Assembly: GCF_001427385.1 (NCBI RefSeq)
Contig: NZ_LMGJ01000034.1
Span: forward strand, 86,910 to 150,909
Origin: Mesorhizobium sp. Root157
Lineage (GTDB): Bacteria > Pseudomonadota > Alphaproteobacteria > Rhizobiales > Rhizobiaceae
Direction of reading: 5' to 3'
DNA length: 64,000 bases
The position numbers were made by a program, and so were the translations under genes. Under the pieces are notes generated by a model that was given only the letters and a program-made list of their open reading frames with translations, had not been told where the DNA came from and did not search any database. Below are positions 7,922 to 15,634 of this stretch, one piece after another; position 1 is the first letter of the stretch, and every line of letters starts with the position of its first letter.

Positions 7922-8551
7922 ATGACCAATACGCACGACCAGATTGTTGACGACAAGGAGGCCGAGCGGCACCGGGCCAAGATGGCCAAGCGCAAGGCCG
8001 TGCAGGACGCTGAGGTGGCAAAGAAGACGGTCGAGAAGGGCCTATTGATCGTCAACACCGGCCCGGGCAAGGGCAAGTCGACGGCCGCCTTCGGCCTGGC
8101 GCTACGCATACTAGGTTACGGCAAGCGGGTTGGTGTTGTCCAATTCATCAAGGGTGCCTGGCACACCGGCGAAAAAGACGCCTTCGCGGTGTTCGGAGAC
8201 CGTGTTTCGTGGCACACGATGGGCGAGGGTTTTACCTGGGAAACGCAGGATCTGAAACGCGACATTGCCGCCGCTGAAGCGGCGTGGGCCAAAGCGCTCG
8301 AACTGATGGCCGATCCATCGATCAGCCTGCTGGTGCTGGACGAGATGAACATCGCGTTGCGCTACGAATACCTCGACCTTGAAAAGGTGATCGCGGCTTT
8401 GAAAGGCCGGCGCGAAGGGCTGCATGTGGTCATCACCGGCCGCAATGCCAAGCCGGCTCTGATCGAGGCAGCAGATCTGGTCACCGAAATGGGGTCTACC
8501 AAGCATCATTTCGCGGCGGGCGTGAAAGCCCAGCAAGGCATTGAGTTCTGA
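7922..8551 (+). CDS. cobO: Cob(I)yrinic acid a,c-diamide adenosyltransferase
   Basis: A 209-residue ATP:corrinoid adenosyltransferase of the CobA/CobO family, which transfers the 5'-deoxyadenosyl group of ATP to Co(I) corrinoid. The P-loop NTGPGKGKSTAAFG lies at about residues 43-56, and LLVLDEMNIALRY is the Walker-B-like segment. The N-terminal charged helix rich in Lys and Glu is typical. An AAGGTGA ribosome-binding site sits at the end of cobP, so the two are co-translated. The product would supply adenosylcobalamin; methylcobalamin-type proteins in the same window also need corrinoid. Confidence 0.96.
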   Translation: MTNTHDQIVDDKEAERHRAKMAKRKAVQDAEVAKKTVEKGLLIVNTGPGKGKSTAAFGLALRILGYGKRVGVVQFIKGAWHTGEKDAFAVFGDRVSWHTMGEGFTWETQDLKRDIAAAEAAWAKALELMADPSISLLVLDEMNIALRYEYLDLEKVIAALKGRREGLHVVITGRNAKPALIEAADLVTEMGSTKHHFAAGVKAQQGIEF

Positions 8552-8572
8552 CCGGTTTCGCGATTGGCGGCG

Positions 8573-9544
8573 CTACATCAGGATCAGCACCGACAGGATA
8601 GCGAATAGAGCAATCAGCAGCGCGTCAGCCATACGATAGAGGCTGAGTGCGCGCCTTATGTCTGCACTGGTTGCATCGCGCTTGCCGCCTTCGCCCATGA
8701 GAGCGTCTTCGACTACGACCCCGCCATAGGCACGCGGGCCGGCCAGTGCCAGGCCGAGCGCCCCGGCCATGGCAGCCTCCGGCCAGCCGGCATTGGGCGA
8801 GCGGTGCTTGCCGGCATCGCGCCGTACTGCGCGCCAGGCGCGTTGCGGATCAGCGTCTTTGACGAGATATGCAGACAATACGATGAGAAGTGCGGTCAGC
8901 CGTGAGGCTGGCAGGTTGACGAGATCGTCGAAGCGCGCCGCCGCCCAACCGAAGGCTTCGTGGCGCCGAGTGCGGTGACCGATCATCGAATCTGCGGTGT
9001 TGACCGCCTTGTAGGCGACACCACCGACCAGCCCGCCGGCACCGAGCCAGAAGGCCGGCGCGACGATGCCGTCGGAAAAATTCTCGGCAAGGCTCTCGAT
9101 GGCCGCGCGGCTGACGCCGGCCTCGTCGAGCTTGTCGGGATCGCGACCGACAATCATCGAAACAGCCTTGCGACCGGCTTCCAGCCCGCCTGACTCAAGC
9201 GCGTCGGCGACCGCCTGTACGTGCGTGGCAAGGCTGCGCTGCGAAAGAAGGGAACTGGCGATCACGGCTGTGAGCAGTAGGCCAATCATGCTGTGGCCGA
9301 GGATGGCGATGATTGCGGCAGCCGCAGAAGCTGGCACCAGAATGAGGATGGCCAATGACACTACCCCCCACAGGCGACGCGCGATGTCGGTTTGGGAGGC
9401 GCGGTTGAGCGCCGCATCCAGAAAGGATATCAGCTTGCCGATCCAGGTGATCGGATGGCCGACGGCGCGGTAGAGCCGGTCCGGATATCCGAACGGTAGT
9501 TCGACGACCAGCGAAATGAAGGCAATCAGGACCGACATGGACAT
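8573..9544 (-). CDS. cobD: Adenosylcobinamide-phosphate synthase (CbiB/CobD)
   Basis: A 323-residue inner-membrane enzyme that attaches the aminopropanol (phosphate) arm to adenosylcobyric acid. Hydrophobic segments lie at about 1-15, 60-95, 155-180, 205-225 and 300-323. Signatures include GYPDRLYRAVGHPITWIG near the N-terminus and VARESIESL-like SRAAIESLAENFSDGIVAP in the middle. SPNAGWPEAAMAGALGL is also conserved. It is divergent from cobC, the 5' ends overlapping by a few bases, so the promoters must lie inside each other's coding sequence. ATG codons at 9544 and 9538 are both possible starts. Confidence 0.95.
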   Translation of the reverse strand: MSMSVLIAFISLVVELPFGYPDRLYRAVGHPITWIGKLISFLDAALNRASQTDIARRLWGVVSLAILILVPASAAAAIIAILGHSMIGLLLTAVIASSLLSQRSLATHVQAVADALESGGLEAGRKAVSMIVGRDPDKLDEAGVSRAAIESLAENFSDGIVAPAFWLGAGGLVGGVAYKAVNTADSMIGHRTRRHEAFGWAAARFDDLVNLPASRLTALLIVLSAYLVKDADPQRAWRAVRRDAGKHRSPNAGWPEAAMAGALGLALAGPRAYGGVVVEDALMGEGGKRDATSADIRRALSLYRMADALLIALFAILSVLILM

Positions 9545-10583
9545 TCCGGACGAGATAGTTGCGGCGGTCGATCATGGCGGAAGCATCGGTCGGGCCAGGG
9601 CGCTGTTTCCGCAGGCGCCGGAGCCGTTCGTCGATCTCTCGACCGGGATCAACCCGCACTCCTATCCGCTTTTCGAGGTGCCCGCCACCGCCTTGTCGCG
9701 CTTGCCGGAGCAGGGGCGCGTCGATGAACTGACGGCAATTGCCGCTGACGTTTATGGAGTGCCTTCGGCAAGGCATGTGGTGGCGGCACCCGGAACGCAG
9801 ATTCTGCTGCCGCGTGTGGCGACCCTGGTTGCGCCGGGCAAGGCACGCGTGCTCGGACCGACCTATGCCGAGCATGTGCGCGCGGCTGACATTGCCGGCC
9901 ACAAGGTCGAGGAAGTTTCAGAATTCGAGGCGCTGTATGGCGCCGATCTCGCCATTGTGGTCAATCCGAACAATCCGGATGGCGGGGTTGTCGAGCGCGA
10001 TCAATTGTTGACGCTTGCCGCGTCGTTGCGCGCCAAGGGCGGTTTGCTGGTGGTCGACGAAGCCTTCATGGATGTCGGTCCGCGCGAGCAGAGCCTAGCT
10101 GGAGATGTGGAGCAAGGCGGTGTCGTCGTACTGCGTTCTTTCGGCAAGTTCTTCGGGCTGGCAGGGGTACGGCTGGGCTTTGTGCTGACTGATGACGTGA
10201 CGGCGAGCCGGCTGGCGGCGCAACTCGGGCCGTGGGCGGTTTCAGGGCCGGCGCTGGAATATGGTATCCGGGCGCTCGGCGACACCAACTGGCAGGATGC
10301 GATGCGGGCAAGGTTGGCCGGGGAGACCTCGCGCCTCGACGGACTGTTGAGCCGCCATGGTGTGCCTGTTGCGGGCGGTACGAAGCTGTTTCGGTATATT
10401 GCCTTCGATCAGGCCGGATCGCTGTTTTCCGTACTGGGCGAGCGGGGTATCCTGCTTCGTCATTTTATGGGGCGCCCGAACGTGTTGCGTATCGGTCTGC
10501 CGGGCGGCGCGGAGGAATGGCAACGCCTTGAAGCCGCTTTGGCGCAATGGTCTATAGTGAAAGCCGCAGGAGCACATCGGTGA
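9537..10583 (+). CDS. cobC: Threonine-phosphate decarboxylase (CobC)
   Basis: A 348-residue class I/II PLP enzyme that makes (R)-1-amino-2-propanol phosphate for the nucleotide loop. The N-terminal FVDLSTGINPHSYP is diagnostic. NPNNPDGG and SFGKFFGLAGVRLGF, with the PLP-binding lysine, are present. The start at 9537 is preferred (AGGA 7 nt upstream); an in-frame ATG at 9516 would overlap cobD more. The stop overlaps the GTG start of the next gene by 4 bp. Confidence 0.95.
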   Translation: MDIPDEIVAAVDHGGSIGRARALFPQAPEPFVDLSTGINPHSYPLFEVPATALSRLPEQGRVDELTAIAADVYGVPSARHVVAAPGTQILLPRVATLVAPGKARVLGPTYAEHVRAADIAGHKVEEVSEFEALYGADLAIVVNPNNPDGGVVERDQLLTLAASLRAKGGLLVVDEAFMDVGPREQSLAGDVEQGGVVVLRSFGKFFGLAGVRLGFVLTDDVTASRLAAQLGPWAVSGPALEYGIRALGDTNWQDAMRARLAGETSRLDGLLSRHGVPVAGGTKLFRYIAFDQAGSLFSVLGERGILLRHFMGRPNVLRIGLPGGAEEWQRLEAALAQWSIVKAAGAHR

Positions 10584-11089
10584 TCCACGTTTGTCCGCTC
10601 TCACAACTCGAGGAAACCGTCGTTCGCGTCGGACCGCAGCGTTTGGTGTCGCTGCTTGCCGTCGGCACTACCATGACGCGCCCGGCCTCTATCGTCAGCG
10701 AAAATCACCTCTACCTTGCCATGAACGACATTGCGGAAGCCCAGACCGGCATGACCTTGCCCGGCGAAAGTCATGTACGCAGCCTGCTCGAGTTCGCCTA
10801 TGGCTGGGATCGCGCACGCCCGCTGGTTGTGCATTGCTATGCCGGCATCAGCCGTTCGACCGCGGCCGCCTTTATCATCGCTGCCGCACTCAGGCCCGAA
10901 CGGGATGAGCGGGAATTGGCTGCGACTTTGCGCTGGCTGTCGCCTTCGGCTACACCGAACCCTAGGCTGGTCGCCGTTGCCGATGCGCTGCTTGGGCGTC
11001 AGGGGCGCATGATCGCGGCGATCAAGGGCATCGGGCGCGGTGCCGATGCCTTCGAAGGCATACCGTTCGAATTGCCGCTGGACGCATAG
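10580..11089 (+). CDS. Tyrosine-phosphatase-like protein downstream of cobC
   Basis: A 169-residue protein with the cysteine phosphatase signature VVHCYAGISRSTAA (HCx5R, Cys and Arg both present) and an upstream region NHLYLAMNDI that would hold the general-acid loop. The GTG start at 10580 overlaps the cobC stop in a GTGA junction. An alternative ATG at 10547 lies inside cobC. Genes of this type frequently follow cobC in alphaproteobacteria (recall), so a role linked to cobalamin phosphate intermediates is possible but not shown. It could equally act on phosphoproteins. Confidence 0.8.
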   Translation: MIHVCPLSQLEETVVRVGPQRLVSLLAVGTTMTRPASIVSENHLYLAMNDIAEAQTGMTLPGESHVRSLLEFAYGWDRARPLVVHCYAGISRSTAAAFIIAAALRPERDERELAATLRWLSPSATPNPRLVAVADALLGRQGRMIAAIKGIGRGADAFEGIPFELPLDA

Positions 11090-11116
11090 TCACCGCGCGA
11101 GGCGGTGTTGTTCCGA

Positions 11117-11920
11117 TCAGGAAAGCCAGTCGGCGAGCTTGGCCTTGCGCATGTCCTTCAGCAGGGTGACGAACCCTGCTGCCTGGTGCTCGGCGGTCAG
11201 TCGGCCCTTATCGGCAGTTGCGGCTGCAGCGTTGCCGACCACGCCGCGCGGATTGAGATCGGTAGCGATCCAGGCAAAAGCATGCGGGCTTTGCGGCTTC
11301 AACAGTTCGAATTCACGCTCGGCCTTTACCGAACTGGAGGCGAAGTCTTCAGCCTTGTCCATGTCGACCAGATCAGGCCGGAAATGCAGCATCAGCGATG
11401 TCTCGACATCGCCGCCATGGATGCCTTGGCGCACTTCGATGTCGCTGAACAGGTCCTGCGGCCGTCCGAACCGCTCCCAGCTTGTCTTGACCGCCAGCAT
11501 GCCGAAGCGCACCCGGAGGTTGCGGGCGACGATGCCGATGATTTCCTCATTGCCGCCGTGCGAATTGACGACGACGAGTTTCTTTACGCCGGCGCGGGCT
11601 ATGGAAGCACAAAGTTCCGTCCATGCATCGATCAGCGTTGCGGGCGGAAGGGTCAGCGTTCCGGGCGCGTAGACGTGTTCATCTGATTTCCCAACCGCTT
11701 GGACCGGAAGGATGCGTACATCGAGATCATCGGGCAGGCGCGAAACCACCGCTTCGAGCATGCCTTCCATGATCGCCGTGTCGGTGGAAACCGGCAGATG
11801 CGGGCCATGCTGTTCTATCGCGGCTACCGGCAGCACGGCGATGGTCGCGTCCGGATCGATGCGGGCGAAATCCGCCGCCTTGTAGTCGCCCCACCAGGAT
11901 CGCCTTCTTGTCCCGCCCAT
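11117..11920 (-). CDS. Creatininase-family amidohydrolase
   Basis: A 267-residue metal-dependent hydrolase of the creatininase / MftE fold. The metal-binding motifs are visible: EQHGPHLPVSTD near residue 37, VVNSHGGNEE near 118 and IHGGDVETSLML near 165. Known members hydrolyse creatinine to creatine or small cyclic amides. Downstream of the dimethylglycine dehydrogenase-like genes, a role in releasing sarcosine precursors is plausible but inferred. ATG 11920 was chosen; an in-frame GTG at 11935 lacks a visible ribosome-binding site. Confidence 0.85.
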   Translation of the reverse strand: MGGTRRRSWWGDYKAADFARIDPDATIAVLPVAAIEQHGPHLPVSTDTAIMEGMLEAVVSRLPDDLDVRILPVQAVGKSDEHVYAPGTLTLPPATLIDAWTELCASIARAGVKKLVVVNSHGGNEEIIGIVARNLRVRFGMLAVKTSWERFGRPQDLFSDIEVRQGIHGGDVETSLMLHFRPDLVDMDKAEDFASSSVKAEREFELLKPQSPHAFAWIATDLNPRGVVGNAAAATADKGRLTAEHQAAGFVTLLKDMRKAKLADWLS

Positions 11921-11993
11921 ATCGAAATCCGGCACTGTTGTTCGTTCTAGGGCGAGCTTTACCCGTTTCCAGCCGGCAGGGCGAGGGGAAAGG

Positions 11994-14453
11994 CTACAGG
12001 CGCACCCGTTCGGATTTCGGATCGTACATCGGTTTCAGCGAAGCATCGGCGGCGAAGCGCTCGCCGGCGATTTCGATCTCGTAGGATGAGGCGAGTGTAT
12101 CCGCTTCGCTTTCACCGGCGCTGGGTACATAGCCCAGGCCGATCGCGCCGCCGAGATGGTGGCCGTAATTGCCGCTGGTGATGGTGCCCACAATCTTGCC
12201 GTCGCGGACGATCGCCTCGTTGTGGAACAGCAGCGGCTCGGCGTCCATCAGGCGGAACTGGACCAACCGGCGTGACAGGTCGGCACCCTTCTTGCGCAAA
12301 ACCGCGTCACGGCCAATGAAGTCACCTTTGGCGGTCTTCACGGCAAAGCCTAGGCCGGCTTCGAGAACATGGTCTTCGTCGGTGATGTCGTGGCCGAAAT
12401 GGCGGAATGCTTTTTCGATCCGACAGGAATCCAGCGTGTGGAGGCCGCAAAGTTTCAGTCCCAAACCCGCGCCGGCCGTCTCGATTTCTTCAAAGACGTG
12501 CGCGGCCTGGTCGGTTGGCACGTAAAGCTCCCAGCCAAGTTCTCCGACATAGGTGATGCGATGGGCGCGGGCAATGCCAAGGCCGATTTCTATATCCTGA
12601 AACGTTCCGAACGGATTGTTTTCGTTTGAGAAATCGTTCGGGCTTACCTTTTGAATCAAGTCGCGTGATCGCGGACCCATCAGGCACAAGACGCTCTCGG
12701 CAGCAGTGACGTCGGTGATGACCGCGAATTCGTCGCGCAGATGCTTTCTCAGCCAGGCAAGATCCCGCTGGAGGGTAGCGCCGGGCACGACGAGGAAAAA
12801 GGCGGTTTCGGAAAGCCGGGTTACCGTCAGGTCGCTTTCGATGCCGCCGCGTTGGTTGAGCATCTGGGTGTAGACGATCCGGCCAGCTTCGACATCGATA
12901 TCGTTGGCGCACAGCCTTTGCAGGAACTGCAGAGCATCGCGGCCTTCGACCCTGATCTTGCCGAACGAGGTCATGTCGAACAGGCCGATATTGTTGCGGA
13001 CGGCCAGATGCTCCTCGCGCTGGTTGTCGAGCCAATTCTGCCGCTTCCACGAATAGCGGTATTCACGCTCCTGACCTTCGCGGGCGAACCAGTTGGCGCG
13101 TTCCCAGCCGGCGACCTCTCCGAACACTGCGCCGCGTGCTTTCAAATGTTCGTGCAGTGGTGAGCGGCGCACGCCGCGTGCGGTAGCCACCTGGCGATAG
13201 GGGAAGTGGTCGGCATAGAGCAGGCCAAGCGTTTCGGTGACGCGCTCCTTCAGATAGCGGCGGTTTTTCTGAAATGGCTGAACACGGCGGATATCGACTT
13301 CCCATAGATCGAAGGGCGCTTCGCCGTCGTTGATCCATTGCGCCAGTGCCATGCCGGCACCGCCGGACGAGACGATGCCGATGGAGTTGTAGCCTGCCGC
13401 AGTCCAATAACCGCCAAGTTCCGGCGCTTCGCCAAGGTAGTAGCGGTCGTCCGGCGTGAAGCTCTCAGGTCCGCAAAAAAAGGTATGGATGCCGGCGGTT
13501 TCCAGTATCGGCATGCGGTTGACGCCCATTTCGAGGATGGGCGAGAAATGCTCCATGTCTTCCGGCAACTGGTCGAAGCAGAAATCTTCGCTGATGCCGT
13601 TCATGCCCCAAGGCTTGGCGATCGGTTCAAAGGCGCCGAGCATCATCTTGCCGGCATCTTCCTTGTAATAGGCGCACTCGTCGGGCACCCGCAACACCGG
13701 CAGGCGCGACAGGCCTGGGATCGGTTCGGTGACGAGGTAAAAGTGCTCGCAGGCGTGGAGAGGAATGTTGACGCCGTTCTGCTGGCCGAGTTCCCGCGCC
13801 CACATGCCGGCGCAGTTGATGACGATGTCGGTTTCGATCGTTCCGTGCTCGTCGCCCTGAGCCCACGATACGCCATTGACGCGGCCGTTCCTGGTGTGGA
13901 CCTTGGTGACCTTCACGCCTTCGACCACCCTTGCGCCGCGTTGGCGCGCGCCTTTGGCCAATGCCATGGCGATGTTGGCGGGGTCGCACTGGCCGTCGAG
14001 CGGCAGATGCACGGCTCCAACGACATCGGAGATGTTGAGGTGCGGGTACATTTCCTTGACTTCGGCGGGTGAAATCTCGCGCACGTCGACATCGAAGGCG
14101 CGGGCGAGCGACGCCTGCCGGTAGATCTCGTGCTTGCGTTCCTCGGTCAGCGCTACGGTGATCGAGCCGACCTGACGCATGCCGGTGCCGACACCGGTTT
14201 CCTCCTCGAGCTTGATGTAGAGATCGGCTGAATATTTCGCCAGCCGCGTCATGTTCTGCGAACCGCGCAACTGGCCAATCAGGCCAGCCGCGTGCCAGGT
14301 GGTGCCACAGGTCAGTTGCTTGCGCTCCAGAAGCACGATGTCGGTCCAACCGAGCTTGGCCAGATGGTAGGCCACCGAACAACCGGAGACGCCGCCGCCG
14401 ATGATGACGGCCCGCGCCTTGGACGGCAAAGGCTTCGCGGATGGGGAATTCAT
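11994..14453 (-). CDS. Dimethylglycine/sarcosine dehydrogenase-family flavoprotein (paralogue 1)
   Basis: An 819-residue FAD- and folate-dependent oxidoreductase. Domains: FAD-binding DAO domain (about 10-370) with AVIIGGGVSGCSVAYHLAK and the CGTTWHAAG segment whose histidine carries covalent FAD in this family; a linker domain around 370-430; then GcvT aminomethyltransferase domains (about 435-815). Family members oxidatively demethylate N-methylglycines and pass the C1 unit to THF. It starts at ATG 14453, overlapping the aminotransferase stop by 4 bp, so it belongs to the 18088-11994 operon. Substrate among dimethylglycine, sarcosine or related betaine derivatives is not determined. Confidence 0.88.
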   Translation of the reverse strand: MNSPSAKPLPSKARAVIIGGGVSGCSVAYHLAKLGWTDIVLLERKQLTCGTTWHAAGLIGQLRGSQNMTRLAKYSADLYIKLEEETGVGTGMRQVGSITVALTEERKHEIYRQASLARAFDVDVREISPAEVKEMYPHLNISDVVGAVHLPLDGQCDPANIAMALAKGARQRGARVVEGVKVTKVHTRNGRVNGVSWAQGDEHGTIETDIVINCAGMWARELGQQNGVNIPLHACEHFYLVTEPIPGLSRLPVLRVPDECAYYKEDAGKMMLGAFEPIAKPWGMNGISEDFCFDQLPEDMEHFSPILEMGVNRMPILETAGIHTFFCGPESFTPDDRYYLGEAPELGGYWTAAGYNSIGIVSSGGAGMALAQWINDGEAPFDLWEVDIRRVQPFQKNRRYLKERVTETLGLLYADHFPYRQVATARGVRRSPLHEHLKARGAVFGEVAGWERANWFAREGQEREYRYSWKRQNWLDNQREEHLAVRNNIGLFDMTSFGKIRVEGRDALQFLQRLCANDIDVEAGRIVYTQMLNQRGGIESDLTVTRLSETAFFLVVPGATLQRDLAWLRKHLRDEFAVITDVTAAESVLCLMGPRSRDLIQKVSPNDFSNENNPFGTFQDIEIGLGIARAHRITYVGELGWELYVPTDQAAHVFEEIETAGAGLGLKLCGLHTLDSCRIEKAFRHFGHDITDEDHVLEAGLGFAVKTAKGDFIGRDAVLRKKGADLSRRLVQFRLMDAEPLLFHNEAIVRDGKIVGTITSGNYGHHLGGAIGLGYVPSAGESEADTLASSYEIEIAGERFAADASLKPMYDPKSERVRL

Positions 14454-15631
14454 GCCGCCTCGCGGCGATACATGGAGATGAAATGGCGCAACCTTCGCGC
14501 CGCCTCCAGAAGAACGGACTCTGGCTGGCACATGCTGATGCGCAGGTGGCCGGCGGCAGCTTCGCCGAAGCTCGATCCGGGCATGACGCCGACTTTCTCT
14601 GCCTCAAGGAAAGCCCAGGCGAATTTTTCGTCGTCCGGTTCGATGGCGCTGATGTCGAGCATGACATACATGCCGCCCTCGGAGCCGCGCACGACAACGT
14701 CGTTCATGCCACGAATGGCGTCGAGGAACATGGTGCGGCGCGCGGCATAGCGCTCGGCAATCTCGGCAATGCCATAGTCGTTCTCCAATGCCTCTACGGC
14801 AGCCCGAGAGATGAAGTCCGGCATGCCGTAGGTGGAAACGAGGTTGAGACTGATCAGCAGGCTGATGAAAGGCCGGGGGCCTGTCAGCCAGCCGATGCGC
14901 CAGCCGGTCATGCCGTGGCTCTTCGACATGGAATTGATGACCAACGTGCGTTCCGCCATGCCGGGCAGCGCGCGCGGGGAAACGTGTTCGCCGCCGCCCA
15001 GAGTCCAGTAGACTTCGTCGGACAAAAGCCAGAGGTCGTGGCGGCGGCAGACGTCGGCGATGGCTTCCAGCGATTTCCGGGTGTAGACCGCGCCGGTCGG
15101 ATTGTTTGGCGAGTTGATGAGGATGGCGCGCGTTTTTGGCGTGACGGCATTTTCGATCGCCGCCGCATCCGGCTGGAAGCCGTGCTCGGCGCGCGTTTCG
15201 ACCACCGTGAAATCGGCGCCGGCGGCGCGGAAGGTGCCGGGGTAGGTGGCATAATAGGGCGCCACCACGATGGCGTGCTCCCCATGGTCGATGGTGCCTT
15301 GCACGGCCGCATAAAGTGCCGCTTGTCCGCCAGGCGTTGCGATCACCTCGTCCGGCGCGGTTTCAACGCCGGTGCAGCGGGTGGATAGCTTGGCCATTGC
15401 GGCGCGCAGAGCCGGTATGCCGGGAAGCTGGGTATAATGATGGTGGCCGGCCCGCACTGCGTTGACGCAGGCTTCCACCGTCTCGCTCGGCGTATGGAAA
15501 TCATGATCGCCGACCGACAGCATGATGATGTCTTCGCCGGCCTGCTTGCGCGACCACGCGGTAAAATGGACTTCCCAGCCGTCCTTGCCGGAAGGAACGA
15601 TGCCGGAAATACGATTAGATGGTGTTGGCAT
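14450..15631 (-). CDS. Class I/II PLP aminotransferase
   Basis: A 393-residue fold-type I aminotransferase. NSPNNPTGAVY (substrate/PLP contact), LLSDEVYW, and SMSKSHGMTGWRIGW with the PLP lysine are clear. An Arg in HLRISMCQ near the C-terminus would bind the alpha-carboxylate. The specificity (aspartate, alanine or other amino acids) cannot be read. It sits between two dimethylglycine dehydrogenase paralogues, 3 bp from one and overlapping the other, so it is part of the same catabolic operon. A role in handling the glycine or amino-acid end product is only inference. Confidence 0.88.
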   Translation of the reverse strand: MPTPSNRISGIVPSGKDGWEVHFTAWSRKQAGEDIIMLSVGDHDFHTPSETVEACVNAVRAGHHHYTQLPGIPALRAAMAKLSTRCTGVETAPDEVIATPGGQAALYAAVQGTIDHGEHAIVVAPYYATYPGTFRAAGADFTVVETRAEHGFQPDAAAIENAVTPKTRAILINSPNNPTGAVYTRKSLEAIADVCRRHDLWLLSDEVYWTLGGGEHVSPRALPGMAERTLVINSMSKSHGMTGWRIGWLTGPRPFISLLISLNLVSTYGMPDFISRAAVEALENDYGIAEIAERYAARRTMFLDAIRGMNDVVVRGSEGGMYVMLDISAIEPDDEKFAWAFLEAEKVGVMPGSSFGEAAAGHLRISMCQPESVLLEAARRLRHFISMYRREAA

Positions 15632-15634
15632 TTT